Shown here: piece after piece, positions 1-7,949 of the stretch
Layout of the letters: each line of letters begins with the position of its first letter
Numbering within the stretch: position 1 is the stretch's first letter
Assembly (NCBI GenBank): GCA_030671005.1
Contig: DAOVAN010000001.1
Span: 1 to 50,511 of the forward strand
Reading direction: 5' to 3'
Length of the DNA stretch: 50,511 bases
Source of the DNA: Caldifarciminota bacterium
GTDB taxonomy: Bacteria; Hydrothermota; Tepidihabitantia; SM23-42
Notes under the pieces: model-generated
Databases searched by the model: none
What the model was told of the DNA's origin: nothing
The model's input: the letters and a program-made list of their open reading frames with translations, nothing else
Position numbers and translations under genes: made by a program

Positions 1-2
1 AG

Positions 3-707
3 GGTACGCTGCTCAACAAGGGTTCAGCTGTCATAAGTAAGCTCTATAGCCTGTTCACCCATTATGACTGCAAGATTGCTGAAATAAACCCTTTGGTCAT
101 CACAAAAGATGGCGCAATTTATGCGCTGGATGCCAAGGTTGATCTGGATGAAGATGCCATGTTCAGGCATGCGGAGCTAACCGAGTTGGGTATAAGCGCC
201 CGGCATGAAGTGGGTGAACTGACCGAGCGTGAAAATGTGGCAAAAGGGGCTGGTATTCCCTATGTGGACCTTGACGGGGACATTGGTGTGTTCCCAGGAG
301 GTGCCGGCTTTGGTATTGCGGCAATCGACCTGATTCAGCATTATGGTGGCCGGCCGGCAAATTTCATGGATTCTGGTGGTGCACCAACCCAGGAAAAGCT
401 TCGCACCATGCTCGGGCTTCTTCTGGATAACCCCCGTGTCAAGGCGATTTTCGGCGCACGGTTTGGTGGTATATCTCGTTGTGACGACTGGGCAAAGGCA
501 GTCGTTCAATACGTGAGCGATAATCGACCCGATAAGCCCATGATCATGAGAATGGCGGGCAACATGGAAGAAGAAGGAAGAAAGATTCTGCAGGGGGCCA
601 AGGCAGAGCATCCCGAGCTTTTCAGCAAGATCAAGATCTATGCCTATGATACGCCTATCGAAGAAGTCATTAAGGAAACGATACGGGCCGCGCAGGCCCA
701 AGCGTGA
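3..707 (+). CDS. Citryl-CoA synthetase large subunit-like / SucC-AclB family, C-terminal part
   Basis: The gene enters from the left edge already open, so its start and ATP-grasp N-terminus are outside the window. The visible ~234 residues begin near the SucC-type AEINPLV motif, then ALDAK, and continue into the ligase CoA domain (GGAGFGIAAIDLI, GGRPANFMD, FGGISRCDDW). SucC proteins, ATP-citrate lyase small subunits and citryl-CoA synthetase large subunits (CcsA of Hydrogenobacter) share this fold. The FPGGAGF and MEEEGRKIL stretches look more like the citrate-cleaving branch than housekeeping SucC. The gene is followed 9 nt later by a SucD-like gene and then a citryl-CoA lyase-like gene, which supports a citrate-cleaving role. 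An ordinary succinyl-CoA ligase or another acyl-CoA ligase remains possible. Confidence 0.7.
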   Translation, partial: GTLLNKGSAVISKLYSLFTHYDCKIAEINPLVITKDGAIYALDAKVDLDEDAMFRHAELTELGISARHEVGELTERENVAKGAGIPYVDLDGDIGVFPGGAGFGIAAIDLIQHYGGRPANFMDSGGAPTQEKLRTMLGLLLDNPRVKAIFGARFGGISRCDDWAKAVVQYVSDNRPDKPMIMRMAGNMEEEGRKILQGAKAEHPELFSKIKIYAYDTPIEEVIKETIRAAQAQA

Positions 708-716
708 TGAGTAGCC

Positions 717-1592
717 ATGGCAATCATAATAGATAAGGGTACGAAGACCATTGTACAAGGCATGACCGGATCAAACGCTTCCTTGCATACCAGGTTCATG
801 CTCGAATATGGTACGGAGATCGTTGGCGGCGTAACCCCGGGTAAGGGTGGTCAAGAGGTTGAGGGAATCCCTGTGTATGACACAGTAAAGGATTGTCTCT
901 CTCGACATCCTGATGCTACTGTTTCAAGCATCTGGGTGCCGGCCCGATTTGCCAAGGATGCTATCCTCGAGGCGGTTCATGCTGGTGTGCAGAGTATTAT
1001 CGTCATAACCGAACGAATACCCGTGCACGATATGCTCTACGCACGATATGTGGCGAAATCGAAAGGCGTGATGATCATCGGCGGTAATACTCCAGGATTA
1101 ATCTCTCCGGGCCGGGGCCTGGTCGGTATGCTACCCAAGATAGCTTTCCAGCCGGGCAGGATCGGGACGGTTGCGCGTAGCGGCGCAGTAACATACTACA
1201 TAGCCAATTCGCTGAATCTCGGGGGTCTTGGGGAGTCGACCTCAATAGGACTCGGGGGCGACCCTATATTGGGGACTAATTTTGAAGAAATCCTCAGGTT
1301 GTTTGACGAAGACACAGAGACCGATGCGGTCATAATGGCCGGTGAGATTGGTGGGGTGTATGAAGAGTTGGCCGCGCCGTTTGTAAACCAAATGTCAAAG
1401 CCGGTAATTGCATATATTACTGGTAAGGCGGCACCGCAAGGCAAGAGACTAGGACATGCCGGAGCAATAATCGAAGGCAGTATGGGAACGGCGACGAGTA
1501 AGATTGCTGCTTTAAAAGAGAACGGAGCACTCATCGCAGATACCTTGAGCGAGATACCCGAATTAGTCAAGAAAGCCCTTGGCAAATCATGA
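717..1592 (+). CDS. Citryl-CoA synthetase small subunit-like / SucD family
   Basis: This 291-residue protein has the full SucD layout: an N-terminal CoA-binding Rossmann domain (GMTGSNASLHTRFMLEYG, VGGVTPGKGG), the NTPGLISPG stretch, and a C-terminal ligase domain. The phosphohistidine is visible as His247 in GHAGAIIEG. The family couples ATP hydrolysis to acyl-CoA formation through a phosphorylated histidine. With the preceding SucC-like gene it should form the two-subunit ligase. Next to a citryl-CoA lyase-like gene, the best reading is the small subunit of citryl-CoA synthetase (CcsB type), activating citrate with ATP and CoA. Succinate-CoA ligase is the main alternative. The start is the ATG at 717, without a strong ribosome-binding site. 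Confidence 0.72.
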   Translation: MAIIIDKGTKTIVQGMTGSNASLHTRFMLEYGTEIVGGVTPGKGGQEVEGIPVYDTVKDCLSRHPDATVSSIWVPARFAKDAILEAVHAGVQSIIVITERIPVHDMLYARYVAKSKGVMIIGGNTPGLISPGRGLVGMLPKIAFQPGRIGTVARSGAVTYYIANSLNLGGLGESTSIGLGGDPILGTNFEEILRLFDEDTETDAVIMAGEIGGVYEELAAPFVNQMSKPVIAYITGKAAPQGKRLGHAGAIIEGSMGTATSKIAALKENGALIADTLSEIPELVKKALGKS

Positions 1593-1648
1593 TGATTTTG
1601 TCATCTGCAATAATACCTGCTGTACGATAGGTCAGTGAGGGGGTAGTT

Positions 1649-2401
1649 ATGTGGAAGACAGGCATATCCAATATTAAACCCGATGACATCGTTACCCGCG
1701 GCTACCGACAGGAAGACTTGATCGGCGCAGTTCCTTTCGCATCTGTCTTTTTTCTTCTCCTGAAGAGCAGAATGCCCGACAAGAAAGAAGCCAAGATGAT
1801 TGATGCCCTGATAACATCGTCTATCGACCACGGAGTTACGCCTCCTTCGACGCATGCGGCCCGGATCGTTGCCTCAGCAGGCGTCCCACTGCCGAGCGCG
1901 GTTGCCGCCGGCATGCTTGCCGTCGGTGACGTACATGGTGGTGCCATTGAGGATGGTGCGAAGGTTCTACAAGAATGGGTGAAGTCGATGCTGGAGAACG
2001 ATTGGAGTCTTGAGGAAACCGCGACACGCATGCTGGCACAGTTGCAAAAGGAAAAAAAGCGAATGCCCGGGTTTGGCCATCGTATTCATAAGAGAGATCC
2101 GCGCACCAAGCGCTTGTTCGGACTGGCCCAGGAACTGGGTTTCGAGAAGGAACATGTTAGATTATCGCTCGCCGTGGAAAAGGAATTCGCGAAGAAGAAG
2201 ACGTTACCCATAAACGTGGATGGCGCAATCGCGGCAATTATCTCAGACATGAGTTTTGATTGGCGCTTGGGCAAGGCATTCTTCGTCATGGGCAGGGTCG
2301 CGGGAATGATCGCTCATGTATATGAGGAGATGACTACTCAGAAACCCATGAGGCGAATGTGCGTCCAAGAGACCGAGTATGATGGTCCATGGGAGAGGTA
2401 A
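1649..2401 (+). CDS. Citryl-CoA lyase-like protein (citrate synthase fold)
   Basis: At 250 residues this is much shorter than citrate synthase (about 370-430) and fits stand-alone citryl-CoA lyase (Ccl) or the C-terminal lyase part of ATP-citrate lyase. The citrate synthase catalytic triad can be placed: His96 in DVHGGAIEDG, His144 in GFGHRIHKRDPR, and Asp191 in NVDGAIAAI. Ccl splits citryl-CoA into acetyl-CoA and oxaloacetate, the second half of citrate cleavage in the reductive TCA cycle. A GAGGGGG ribosome-binding site precedes the ATG. The gene sits between the SucD-like gene and an aconitase-family pair, so the context is citrate and isocitrate chemistry. Working in the synthetic direction cannot be excluded. 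Confidence 0.75.
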   Translation: MWKTGISNIKPDDIVTRGYRQEDLIGAVPFASVFFLLLKSRMPDKKEAKMIDALITSSIDHGVTPPSTHAARIVASAGVPLPSAVAAGMLAVGDVHGGAIEDGAKVLQEWVKSMLENDWSLEETATRMLAQLQKEKKRMPGFGHRIHKRDPRTKRLFGLAQELGFEKEHVRLSLAVEKEFAKKKTLPINVDGAIAAIISDMSFDWRLGKAFFVMGRVAGMIAHVYEEMTTQKPMRRMCVQETEYDGPWER

Positions 2402-2430
2402 CCAGAATAGCCAAACAATGAGAGAACGTA

Positions 2431-3681
2431 ATGACTATTGCTGAGAAAATTTTGGCGAGAGCTTCAGGCAAACCTCTAACCGAGCCGCATGAAATCGTTA
2501 CTGCGAAAATCGATGTGGCGATGTCTCACGAGAATGCAGATGTGGTGTTGCGTGCGTTCAAAGAAATAGGCGTCGAGAAGGTGTGGGATCCAGAACGCAT
2601 CGTTATCCTGTTCGATCACCGGATACCGGCAGAGAGTGAGAAGACCGCGGCAACGCATCAGCGCATTCGGGCATTCGTCAAAGAACAGCATATCAAACAT
2701 TTCTACGACCTCAGGGAAGGCATTTGCCATCAAGTATTACCAGAAAATGGTCATTCCCGGCCCGGTGATGTGATGGTCGGTACTGACTCGCATACCACGA
2801 CTCATGGTGCCTTTGGAACCTTTGCCAGCGGCATTGGTGCGACAGAAATGGCCGGTGTTTGGGCTACGGGCGAGCTGTGGTTCATGGTTCCGGAATCGAT
2901 GAGGATAAAAGTGACTGGTATGTTTCCGAAATATGTCTCGGCAAAGGACCTCATCCTACACATAATCGGCAAACTGGGTGCGGCTGGTGCCGACTACAAG
3001 GCGGTTGAATTCTTTGGTGAGACCATCAGTAATATGAGCATCGCGTCGAGAATGGTACTGACCAATCTATCTATGGAAATGGGCGCCAAGGTCGCCATTG
3101 TCGTCCCCGACGAAAAGACCATCACCTATGTAGTACAGCGTACTAATCACGAATTCACTACGCTATTGCCTGACCCGGATGCCGAGTATGCACAGGAGAT
3201 ACATATTGATGTAACTGATCTGAAGAGCATGGTTGCCTGCCCTCATGCCGTGGACAATGTGAAACCGGTCAGCGAAGTCGCCGGCAAGAGAATTAACCAG
3301 GCACTCATCGGGTCTTGTACCAATGGTCGGCTCGAGGATTTGGCGGTCGCGGCCGAAATCCTCCATGCCGAAAAAGTACATCCCGAGGTCAGACTGCTAG
3401 TGATCCCTGCATCCAGGCAGGTTTATCTAGCGGCAATAGAGAAAGGCTACATCGAGACTTTCATTAAGGCCGGTGCACTGGTGCTCAACCCTGGATGTGG
3501 TCCCTGCTTGGGTGCTCACCAGGGATTGATGGCGCCCGGTGAGGTGTGCATTTCGACGACCAATCGGAACTTCAAGGGAAGAATGGGGAGTTCCGAGTCT
3601 TTTGTGTATCTAGCATCACCGGCAACCGTTGCTCAATCAGCTATCACCGGGGAGATAACCCCAGCGGCGACTACGGGGTGA
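2431..3681 (+). CDS. Aconitase-family dehydratase large subunit (LeuC/HacA type)
   Basis: This 416-residue protein has the [4Fe-4S] ligands of the aconitase superfamily: one cysteine in GSCTNGR near residue 296 and two in NPGCGPCLG near residues 356 and 359. The substrate-pocket motif GTDSHTTTHGAFG is also present. Two-subunit enzymes of this size include isopropylmalate isomerase, homoaconitase and related dehydratases. No leucine genes (leuA, leuB) are nearby, whereas citryl-CoA synthetase- and lyase-like genes lie just upstream. I therefore infer that it acts as a split aconitase (citrate to isocitrate), but the family alone cannot settle the substrate. The small subunit begins 8 nt downstream. 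Confidence 0.8.
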   Translation: MTIAEKILARASGKPLTEPHEIVTAKIDVAMSHENADVVLRAFKEIGVEKVWDPERIVILFDHRIPAESEKTAATHQRIRAFVKEQHIKHFYDLREGICHQVLPENGHSRPGDVMVGTDSHTTTHGAFGTFASGIGATEMAGVWATGELWFMVPESMRIKVTGMFPKYVSAKDLILHIIGKLGAAGADYKAVEFFGETISNMSIASRMVLTNLSMEMGAKVAIVVPDEKTITYVVQRTNHEFTTLLPDPDAEYAQEIHIDVTDLKSMVACPHAVDNVKPVSEVAGKRINQALIGSCTNGRLEDLAVAAEILHAEKVHPEVRLLVIPASRQVYLAAIEKGYIETFIKAGALVLNPGCGPCLGAHQGLMAPGEVCISTTNRNFKGRMGSSESFVYLASPATVAQSAITGEITPAATTG

Positions 3682-3689
3682 GGTGTTGA

Positions 3690-4211
3690 ATGTCCATCAT
3701 AAAGGGTAAAGCATACACGTTTGGCGACAACATAAATACTGATGTGATATATCCAGGCAAGTACCTATCCATTACCACCGACCGCATGGAAATGGCAAGA
3801 CATTGCTTCGAAGCGGTCTATCCAGAGTTCATGGAGCAGGCAAGAAGCGGTGACGTCATTGTCGCGGGTAGGAACTTTGGCTGCGGTTCATCGCGCGAGC
3901 AGGCAGCCACCTGTCTGAAGTACTTCGGCATCAGCGCAGTCGTTGCTGAATCTTTTGCCCGCATTTTCTATCGGAACGCCATCAATCTTGGTTTACCGGT
4001 CATCGTCGCGCCCGGTGTAGCACGAATGGTCCATCATGGTGATGATGTGGAGGTAGATCTTGAAGGAGGTTCCGTGAGAAACACCCGCACCAACGAGACT
4101 ATTGAAGCAACGAAATTACCCGATTTCATACTGAAGATCATCGATGATGGCGGATTGATTAGTCATCTGCAGAGAAGATTGGGCATAGTCAAACCAGAGG
4201 AGGATAAATGA
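3690..4211 (+). CDS. Aconitase-family dehydratase small subunit (LeuD/HacB type)
   Basis: This 173-residue swivel-domain subunit has the expected N-terminus (GDNINTDVIYPGKYL), the substrate-binding loop NFGCGSSREQA and the VVAESFARIFYRNAINLG stretch. It pairs with the large subunit encoded directly upstream. In isopropylmalate isomerase and homoaconitase the residues in and near the first loop help select the substrate, so that loop is the place to look for specificity. The 3' end overlaps the TrkA gene by 4 nt, so all these genes are probably on one transcript. As with the large subunit, the aconitase role is inferred from neighbours. Confidence 0.8.
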   Translation: MSIIKGKAYTFGDNINTDVIYPGKYLSITTDRMEMARHCFEAVYPEFMEQARSGDVIVAGRNFGCGSSREQAATCLKYFGISAVVAESFARIFYRNAINLGLPVIVAPGVARMVHHGDDVEVDLEGGSVRNTRTNETIEATKLPDFILKIIDDGGLISHLQRRLGIVKPEEDK

Positions 4212-4894
4212 AACAGTTTGCTGTGATTGGCTTGGGTAGGTTTGGGTCGAGCATTGCCCGGGCCCTGAGCGAGAAAAATTTTGAGGTCTTAGCGATCGAC
4301 AAGGATGAATCATTGGTGAAGGACATGGAGGATGTTGTATCGCAAGCCGTTGTATTAGACGCGACGGACGAAAAATCGTTGAGAGAACTTGGCATAAAAG
4401 AATTCGACACGGTCATCGTGAGTATGGGGGAGTCGGTTGAAGCTAGTATCATGATCACTCTGACCTTGAAGGAGCTTGGCGTCAAGCAGGTGATCGTCAA
4501 GGCAAAGAGCGCCCTTCACTCAAAGATCTTAAGAAAAGTCGGCGCCGATCGTATCACGATTCCGGAAAGGGAAATGGCCGAGAAACTGGCGCAGAGTCTT
4601 GCGAGCCCAAAGATATTCGATTTCATAGAGGTGTCTGATACCCACGGTATTGTGGAAATGGTGGTGCCGAAGAAGTTGGTCAACAAGACCCTCGCTGACC
4701 TCAAATTGCGCGATAAATACAAAGTCAGCGTCATCGCGATAAGAAGGAAAGTACCCTTTTCAAAACCTGATGGCTCTACCGATTTTCGAGAGGAAGTCAT
4801 CATCGGACCGGGCGGCACTGACGAGACGATTCCCGGTGACGTGCTGATACTAGTCGGTCGCAACGAAGACATCGACAAGATCAGGAAACTATGA
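4208..4894 (+). CDS. TrkA/KtrA-type potassium channel regulatory subunit
   Basis: This 228-residue cytosolic protein has an N-terminal RCK_N Rossmann domain (GLGRFGSSIARAL at residues 6-18, then the acidic end of beta-2 at AIDKDE) and a C-terminal RCK_C domain (residues about 135-228). Such proteins gate TrkH/KtrB K+ channels in response to NAD(H) or ATP. RCK_C domains are also known c-di-AMP receptors in several bacteria, which fits the CdaA and PgpH genes elsewhere in this window. RCK_C carries an extra loop of roughly 20 residues (about residues 180-200). No channel subunit is present here, so the partner must be encoded elsewhere. An AGAGGAGG ribosome-binding site lies just before the ATG, and the start overlaps the preceding gene by 4 nt. 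Confidence 0.85.
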   Translation: MKQFAVIGLGRFGSSIARALSEKNFEVLAIDKDESLVKDMEDVVSQAVVLDATDEKSLRELGIKEFDTVIVSMGESVEASIMITLTLKELGVKQVIVKAKSALHSKILRKVGADRITIPEREMAEKLAQSLASPKIFDFIEVSDTHGIVEMVVPKKLVNKTLADLKLRDKYKVSVIAIRRKVPFSKPDGSTDFREEVIIGPGGTDETIPGDVLILVGRNEDIDKIRKL

Positions 4895-5148
4895 CCGAAG
4901 ATTATCAAGACTTGATCGAACTGAGTGAGTTTTACATACTGAGTCAGCGCTATGAAGAGGCAATAAAGATTCTGAAGCGAGCCGAAAAGATCAAGAAGAT
5001 TGAGCCCAGATTGTATTACAATCTGGGCATTGCCTATGAAGCCATGAATGAGAAGGGCGATGCCCGTGATTCGTTTAGACTGGCATTGAAGTTAGATCCG
5101 GATTTCAAGTCTGCGCAGGAACATCTGGATAGATTAATCGAAGAATGA
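4891..5148 (+). CDS. Small TPR protein (85 aa)
   Basis: This short cytosolic protein consists of about two tetratricopeptide repeats: one around LSEFYILSQRYEEAIKIL, the second around YNLGIAYEAMNEKGDARDSF with the typical ALKLDPDF ending. There is no signal peptide. It starts with an ATGA overlap on trkA and ends with another on the DUF366 gene, so translation is probably coupled. A similar small TPR protein is encoded at 19076-19363 in the nadB operon. TPRs bind other proteins; the partner cannot be read from the sequence. Confidence 0.75.
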   Translation: MTEDYQDLIELSEFYILSQRYEEAIKILKRAEKIKKIEPRLYYNLGIAYEAMNEKGDARDSFRLALKLDPDFKSAQEHLDRLIEE

Positions 5149-5702
5149 AATACCATCTTGCCAAGGAAAGTAGAGCATACACCGGTGAGCAACTCCATAG
5201 CAACTTTGCCTACAAGGAGTTCGGCGTTGTTGGGGATTCGATTGTCGCCTTCTGTGGTCCGTGTGACATAAAGCCAAAAGAGATGGTCGACATAGAAGAC
5301 CTCAAGGCCGGGAACCAGATATACTCAGAGAGCATGCTTCACTTCATTGTTGAACATCACGAGACCGATCTGGAAAAAGGTGTGCTCAGACAGCTCGTGC
5401 TTGCATGCATTGTTAAGGATGCACTGAATGATATCCTCCGTAATGTGGCTGTGCAGCGGATTAATGCTGACCTGTACGATGGTGACGCGAAGCTCTCGAT
5501 TTCGGTCGCTACCGCCACTCCGATATCCTCTGTGATCCACTTTGGCATAAACATCTCATCGGTCAACACGCCGGTGAAGACGAAGGGATTAGAGGACTAC
5601 GGTGTCGACCCTTTTGAATTCGCGAATATCGTTATGGAAAAATACGCCAGAGACACAGAGGGGATATACAATGCACGGTGTAAGGTTAGGTGGACCAAAT
5701 AG
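5145..5702 (+). CDS. DUF366 family protein
   Basis: This 185-residue protein resembles the DUF366 family of archaea and some bacteria. Recognisable stretches are the N-terminal YTGEQL, FCGPCDIKPKEMVDIEDL, and HFIVEHHETDLEKGVLRQ. The conserved Cys-Gly-Pro-Cys and the paired histidines could bind metal, but the function is not established. It follows the TPR gene with a 4-nt overlap and is followed after 59 nt by queE. A link to deazaguanine metabolism would be speculation from adjacency alone. Confidence 0.7.
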   Translation: MKYHLAKESRAYTGEQLHSNFAYKEFGVVGDSIVAFCGPCDIKPKEMVDIEDLKAGNQIYSESMLHFIVEHHETDLEKGVLRQLVLACIVKDALNDILRNVAVQRINADLYDGDAKLSISVATATPISSVIHFGINISSVNTPVKTKGLEDYGVDPFEFANIVMEKYARDTEGIYNARCKVRWTK

Positions 5703-5761
5703 AACAGATAGTTGAATCCGACGTTCTAAGACCCAAATTCCCTAAATAGCTATATCCTGAA

Positions 5762-6445
5762 ATGAAGGGTTTTGTTAGAGAGGTTTTTACTTCAATACAG
5801 GGCGAAGGCTTGAAAGTGGGGCAGAGGATGACATTTGTGAGATTTCTGGGATGTAATGTATCGTGCGATTATTGCGATACGACCGAAGCCCAAGCCATGG
5901 AAGGTCCCTTCCTGTATGAAGGAAAGATATTCAAGAATCCGATTGAGGTAGACTTTCTGCTGGACAAGATTGAGGAACGGACAGTTGCCATAACCGGCGG
6001 CGAGCCTCTGCTACAGGTTTACTTTCTAGGAGAGCTGTGTGACCGGCTGAGAGAATCCCGCAAATCACTCTATCTCGATACTAATAGTTCGTTACCGGAC
6101 AATCTGCAGCAGGTGGTTGACTATTTTGACACCATTTGCCTGGATTTCAAGGTTCCCAGCGCCACTGGTCGTCCCCAGTTGTGGCAGGAACATGAACAAT
6201 CACTGGTTATTGCGGCGGGCAGAGATGTTTTCGTCAAGATTGTCATAAACGAGAATTTCCTTCCCCGCGAATTGGATACTACATGCGCGATAATAGCCCG
6301 TGTCGACAAAAACATACCACTCGTTATTCAACCCGTATTCGGTAAGGACAACCCCGATTTACTCGGTTTGCAGAAGAAAGCACTGGATGTTCTTACCGAT
6401 GTGAGGATCATCCCCCAGGTACACAAGTATCTTCATCTTCGCTGA
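5762..6445 (+). CDS. queE: 7-carboxy-7-deazaguanine synthase-like radical SAM enzyme
   Basis: This 227-residue protein begins with the QueE signature VREVFTSIQGEG. The radical SAM cluster follows as CNVSCDYCDT (CX3CX2C) near residues 31-38, with the SAM-binding GGEPLLQ about 45 residues later. QueE converts carboxy-tetrahydropterin to 7-carboxy-7-deazaguanine in queuosine synthesis. No queC, queD or queF is in the window, so the rest of the pathway must lie elsewhere. A TATATC -10-like box at 5751-5756 sits 5 nt before the ATG, but I see no good -35 element, so a leaderless start is only possible here. Other QueE-like activating enzymes cannot be fully excluded. Confidence 0.8.
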   Translation: MKGFVREVFTSIQGEGLKVGQRMTFVRFLGCNVSCDYCDTTEAQAMEGPFLYEGKIFKNPIEVDFLLDKIEERTVAITGGEPLLQVYFLGELCDRLRESRKSLYLDTNSSLPDNLQQVVDYFDTICLDFKVPSATGRPQLWQEHEQSLVIAAGRDVFVKIVINENFLPRELDTTCAIIARVDKNIPLVIQPVFGKDNPDLLGLQKKALDVLTDVRIIPQVHKYLHLR

Positions 6446-6464
6446 CCCTGCGGCCGAAGTGTTG

Positions 6465-7769
6465 CTACGGGGGGTAGCCTACTTTTTCCAGAAAATTACT
6501 ACGGTATGAAAGATTGGGGATCAGATAAAAAAAGACTGTATTATAAAAACCTAGTCTCGGTGATACGACGATATTTCGCAACATTATTGAATCCCAAGAA
6601 TAGAACCGGTCACGCAACCATTCCATCATCGAGTATTGTGCCTGCGGTGCCATGCCCGGCATATTGACCACTGGCATCCATTGGTCATAGAGGGACATAT
6701 CACTGACGATCTGTTTCTTCATCGAGTATGCCCTATGAGTCATGGTGCCGGGCAAGGGTGTTTGAACGGCTAATTCGATTATGTCGATTCTGAGTTTCAC
6801 CAAAAATTTCTGCAGCTGGTGATAGAATTTGTAGTCTTCACCCTCAAAACCGAGCCTTATCTTACAACCCACGGTTATACGGAAGTTGTGGATCATGCTC
6901 ACCTGGTATTCCTTCTCTTTCACATAATCCGGGTTGTGCAGATTTTCGAGCAAATCCCGACCCAGCCAATCTTCCTTCAGATAGATGATACGCACACCGT
7001 CGTCACGCAATAGGGGCAGTATATCTGGGCGCTTGAAAATTTCACTGGTCGTTTGGAAAATCCACATCTTCTTGTAACGCCAGGATCGTTCCAGCAGGCG
7101 AATTCCATACTTGGTATCGAATAGAAAATCATCATCAAGAACAAACACCGCTTTCCTCTTCAATTGTGATATTGCTTCAACGGATTTGTCGATGCTCCAC
7201 CGAGCAGGATGTTTGTATAGCGTGTTTTCGTAACAATAATCTTTGTTTTCATCTGTGCAGTGACATCCATAGGATGTCCTTATCTGTGAGAAGAATGGTG
7301 TGAATCCATATTTTGATTCGAGTTGTCGGTCGACATCAAAATGTGTGATCTTGTTTGATGTGTAGACACCGGCGAGTGTTTTTCTCTTATGATCGGTAAG
7401 GATATTCTTCCACACCGACGCAATGTCTCCGACCACGGCCGATGTGAAGAATGCTTTAGCCTCCCTTGGAAACAGAGTCGGATACGAACCGTAGCAGATC
7501 GTCGTGACGCCTTCGTCCCACCTTTCTTTGACAAAGGTTTCTACGTACCGCGCAAGATTCAGAGGCGTGTGAACAACGACGATATCCGGCGAAATATCAG
7601 CAATTCCTTCGATGTGTTCATCAGAATAAGCAAAGTCGTGGCCCTGAGATAAATGCGCGAGACGCAGCGCGTCATAATTAGGTCTTCTGAAGAAGGGGCT
7701 GCCTCTAAGCGCTTCGAATGGTGTGTAACGACGTTGACTGGGTGCTGGATTATAGAAAAGTATCCTCAT
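6465..7769 (-). CDS. B12-binding-type radical SAM protein with atypical cysteine motif
   Basis: This 434-residue protein has the architecture of B12-dependent radical SAM proteins: an N-terminal region like a cobalamin-binding domain (about 1-150, ending in SYPTLFPREAKAF and VVGDIASVW), then a TIM-barrel part with VFVLDDDFLFD and a late VGCKIRLGFEGED stretch. Where CX3CX2C is expected, the sequence reads SYGCHCTDENKDYCYE, that is CX1CX7C. I checked this on the complementary strand near 7240-7275, so it is not a misread frame. Cluster binding may be altered or lost. The gene stands alone, converges on queE with 19 nt between stops, and is followed upstream by repeat DNA. The substrate is unknown. 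Confidence 0.65.
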   Translation of the reverse strand: MRILFYNPAPSQRRYTPFEALRGSPFFRRPNYDALRLAHLSQGHDFAYSDEHIEGIADISPDIVVVHTPLNLARYVETFVKERWDEGVTTICYGSYPTLFPREAKAFFTSAVVGDIASVWKNILTDHKRKTLAGVYTSNKITHFDVDRQLESKYGFTPFFSQIRTSYGCHCTDENKDYCYENTLYKHPARWSIDKSVEAISQLKRKAVFVLDDDFLFDTKYGIRLLERSWRYKKMWIFQTTSEIFKRPDILPLLRDDGVRIIYLKEDWLGRDLLENLHNPDYVKEKEYQVSMIHNFRITVGCKIRLGFEGEDYKFYHQLQKFLVKLRIDIIELAVQTPLPGTMTHRAYSMKKQIVSDMSLYDQWMPVVNMPGMAPQAQYSMMEWLRDRFYSWDSIMLRNIVVSPRLGFYNTVFFYLIPNLSYRSNFLEKVGYPP

Positions 7770-7785
7770 AAATCTACCGATTTAT

Positions 7786-7935
7786 AGATGCACACGGATG
7801 AAAGTAGATTCAAACTGATAGCGGATGCACACCGATGAGAGCAGATGGAGACAGATGAAAGATGCTGCAGACAGATGAAAACAGATTCAAACTGATTCCG
7901 TTATCGGTTTGCATCCGCGGTAATCTGTATAAATT
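7786..7935. repeat. Degenerate short-period intergenic repeat
   Basis: The stretch between the radical SAM gene and rseP contains repeated variants of ACAGATGAAA and CACACGGATG with a period near 10 bp. The 14-mer AGATTCAAACTGAT occurs twice, at 7806-7819 and 7883-7896. The 3' end (GCATCCGCGGTAATCTGT) reads like the inverted form of the same wording. Similar boilerplate intergenic repeats occur in many uncultured-phylum genomes. No ORF or RNA gene is supported here. Confidence 0.7.
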
Positions 7936-7949
7936 CCACGATAGTATCG

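Noticed and set aside
3..1592. Naming the first two genes sucC and sucD
   Set aside because: The fold fits, but the adjacent citryl-CoA lyase-like gene and the AclB-like wording argue for citrate as substrate, so the symbols were withheld.
2431..4211. Calling the LeuC/LeuD-like pair leucine biosynthesis genes
   Set aside because: The family allows it, but no leuA or leuB is nearby and the three upstream genes act on citryl-CoA, so a neutral aconitase-family name is safer.
5751..5764. Counting queE among the leaderless genes
   Set aside because: A TATATC box is 5 nt before the ATG, but there is no TTGAC-like element 16 bp upstream, so the evidence is too weak.
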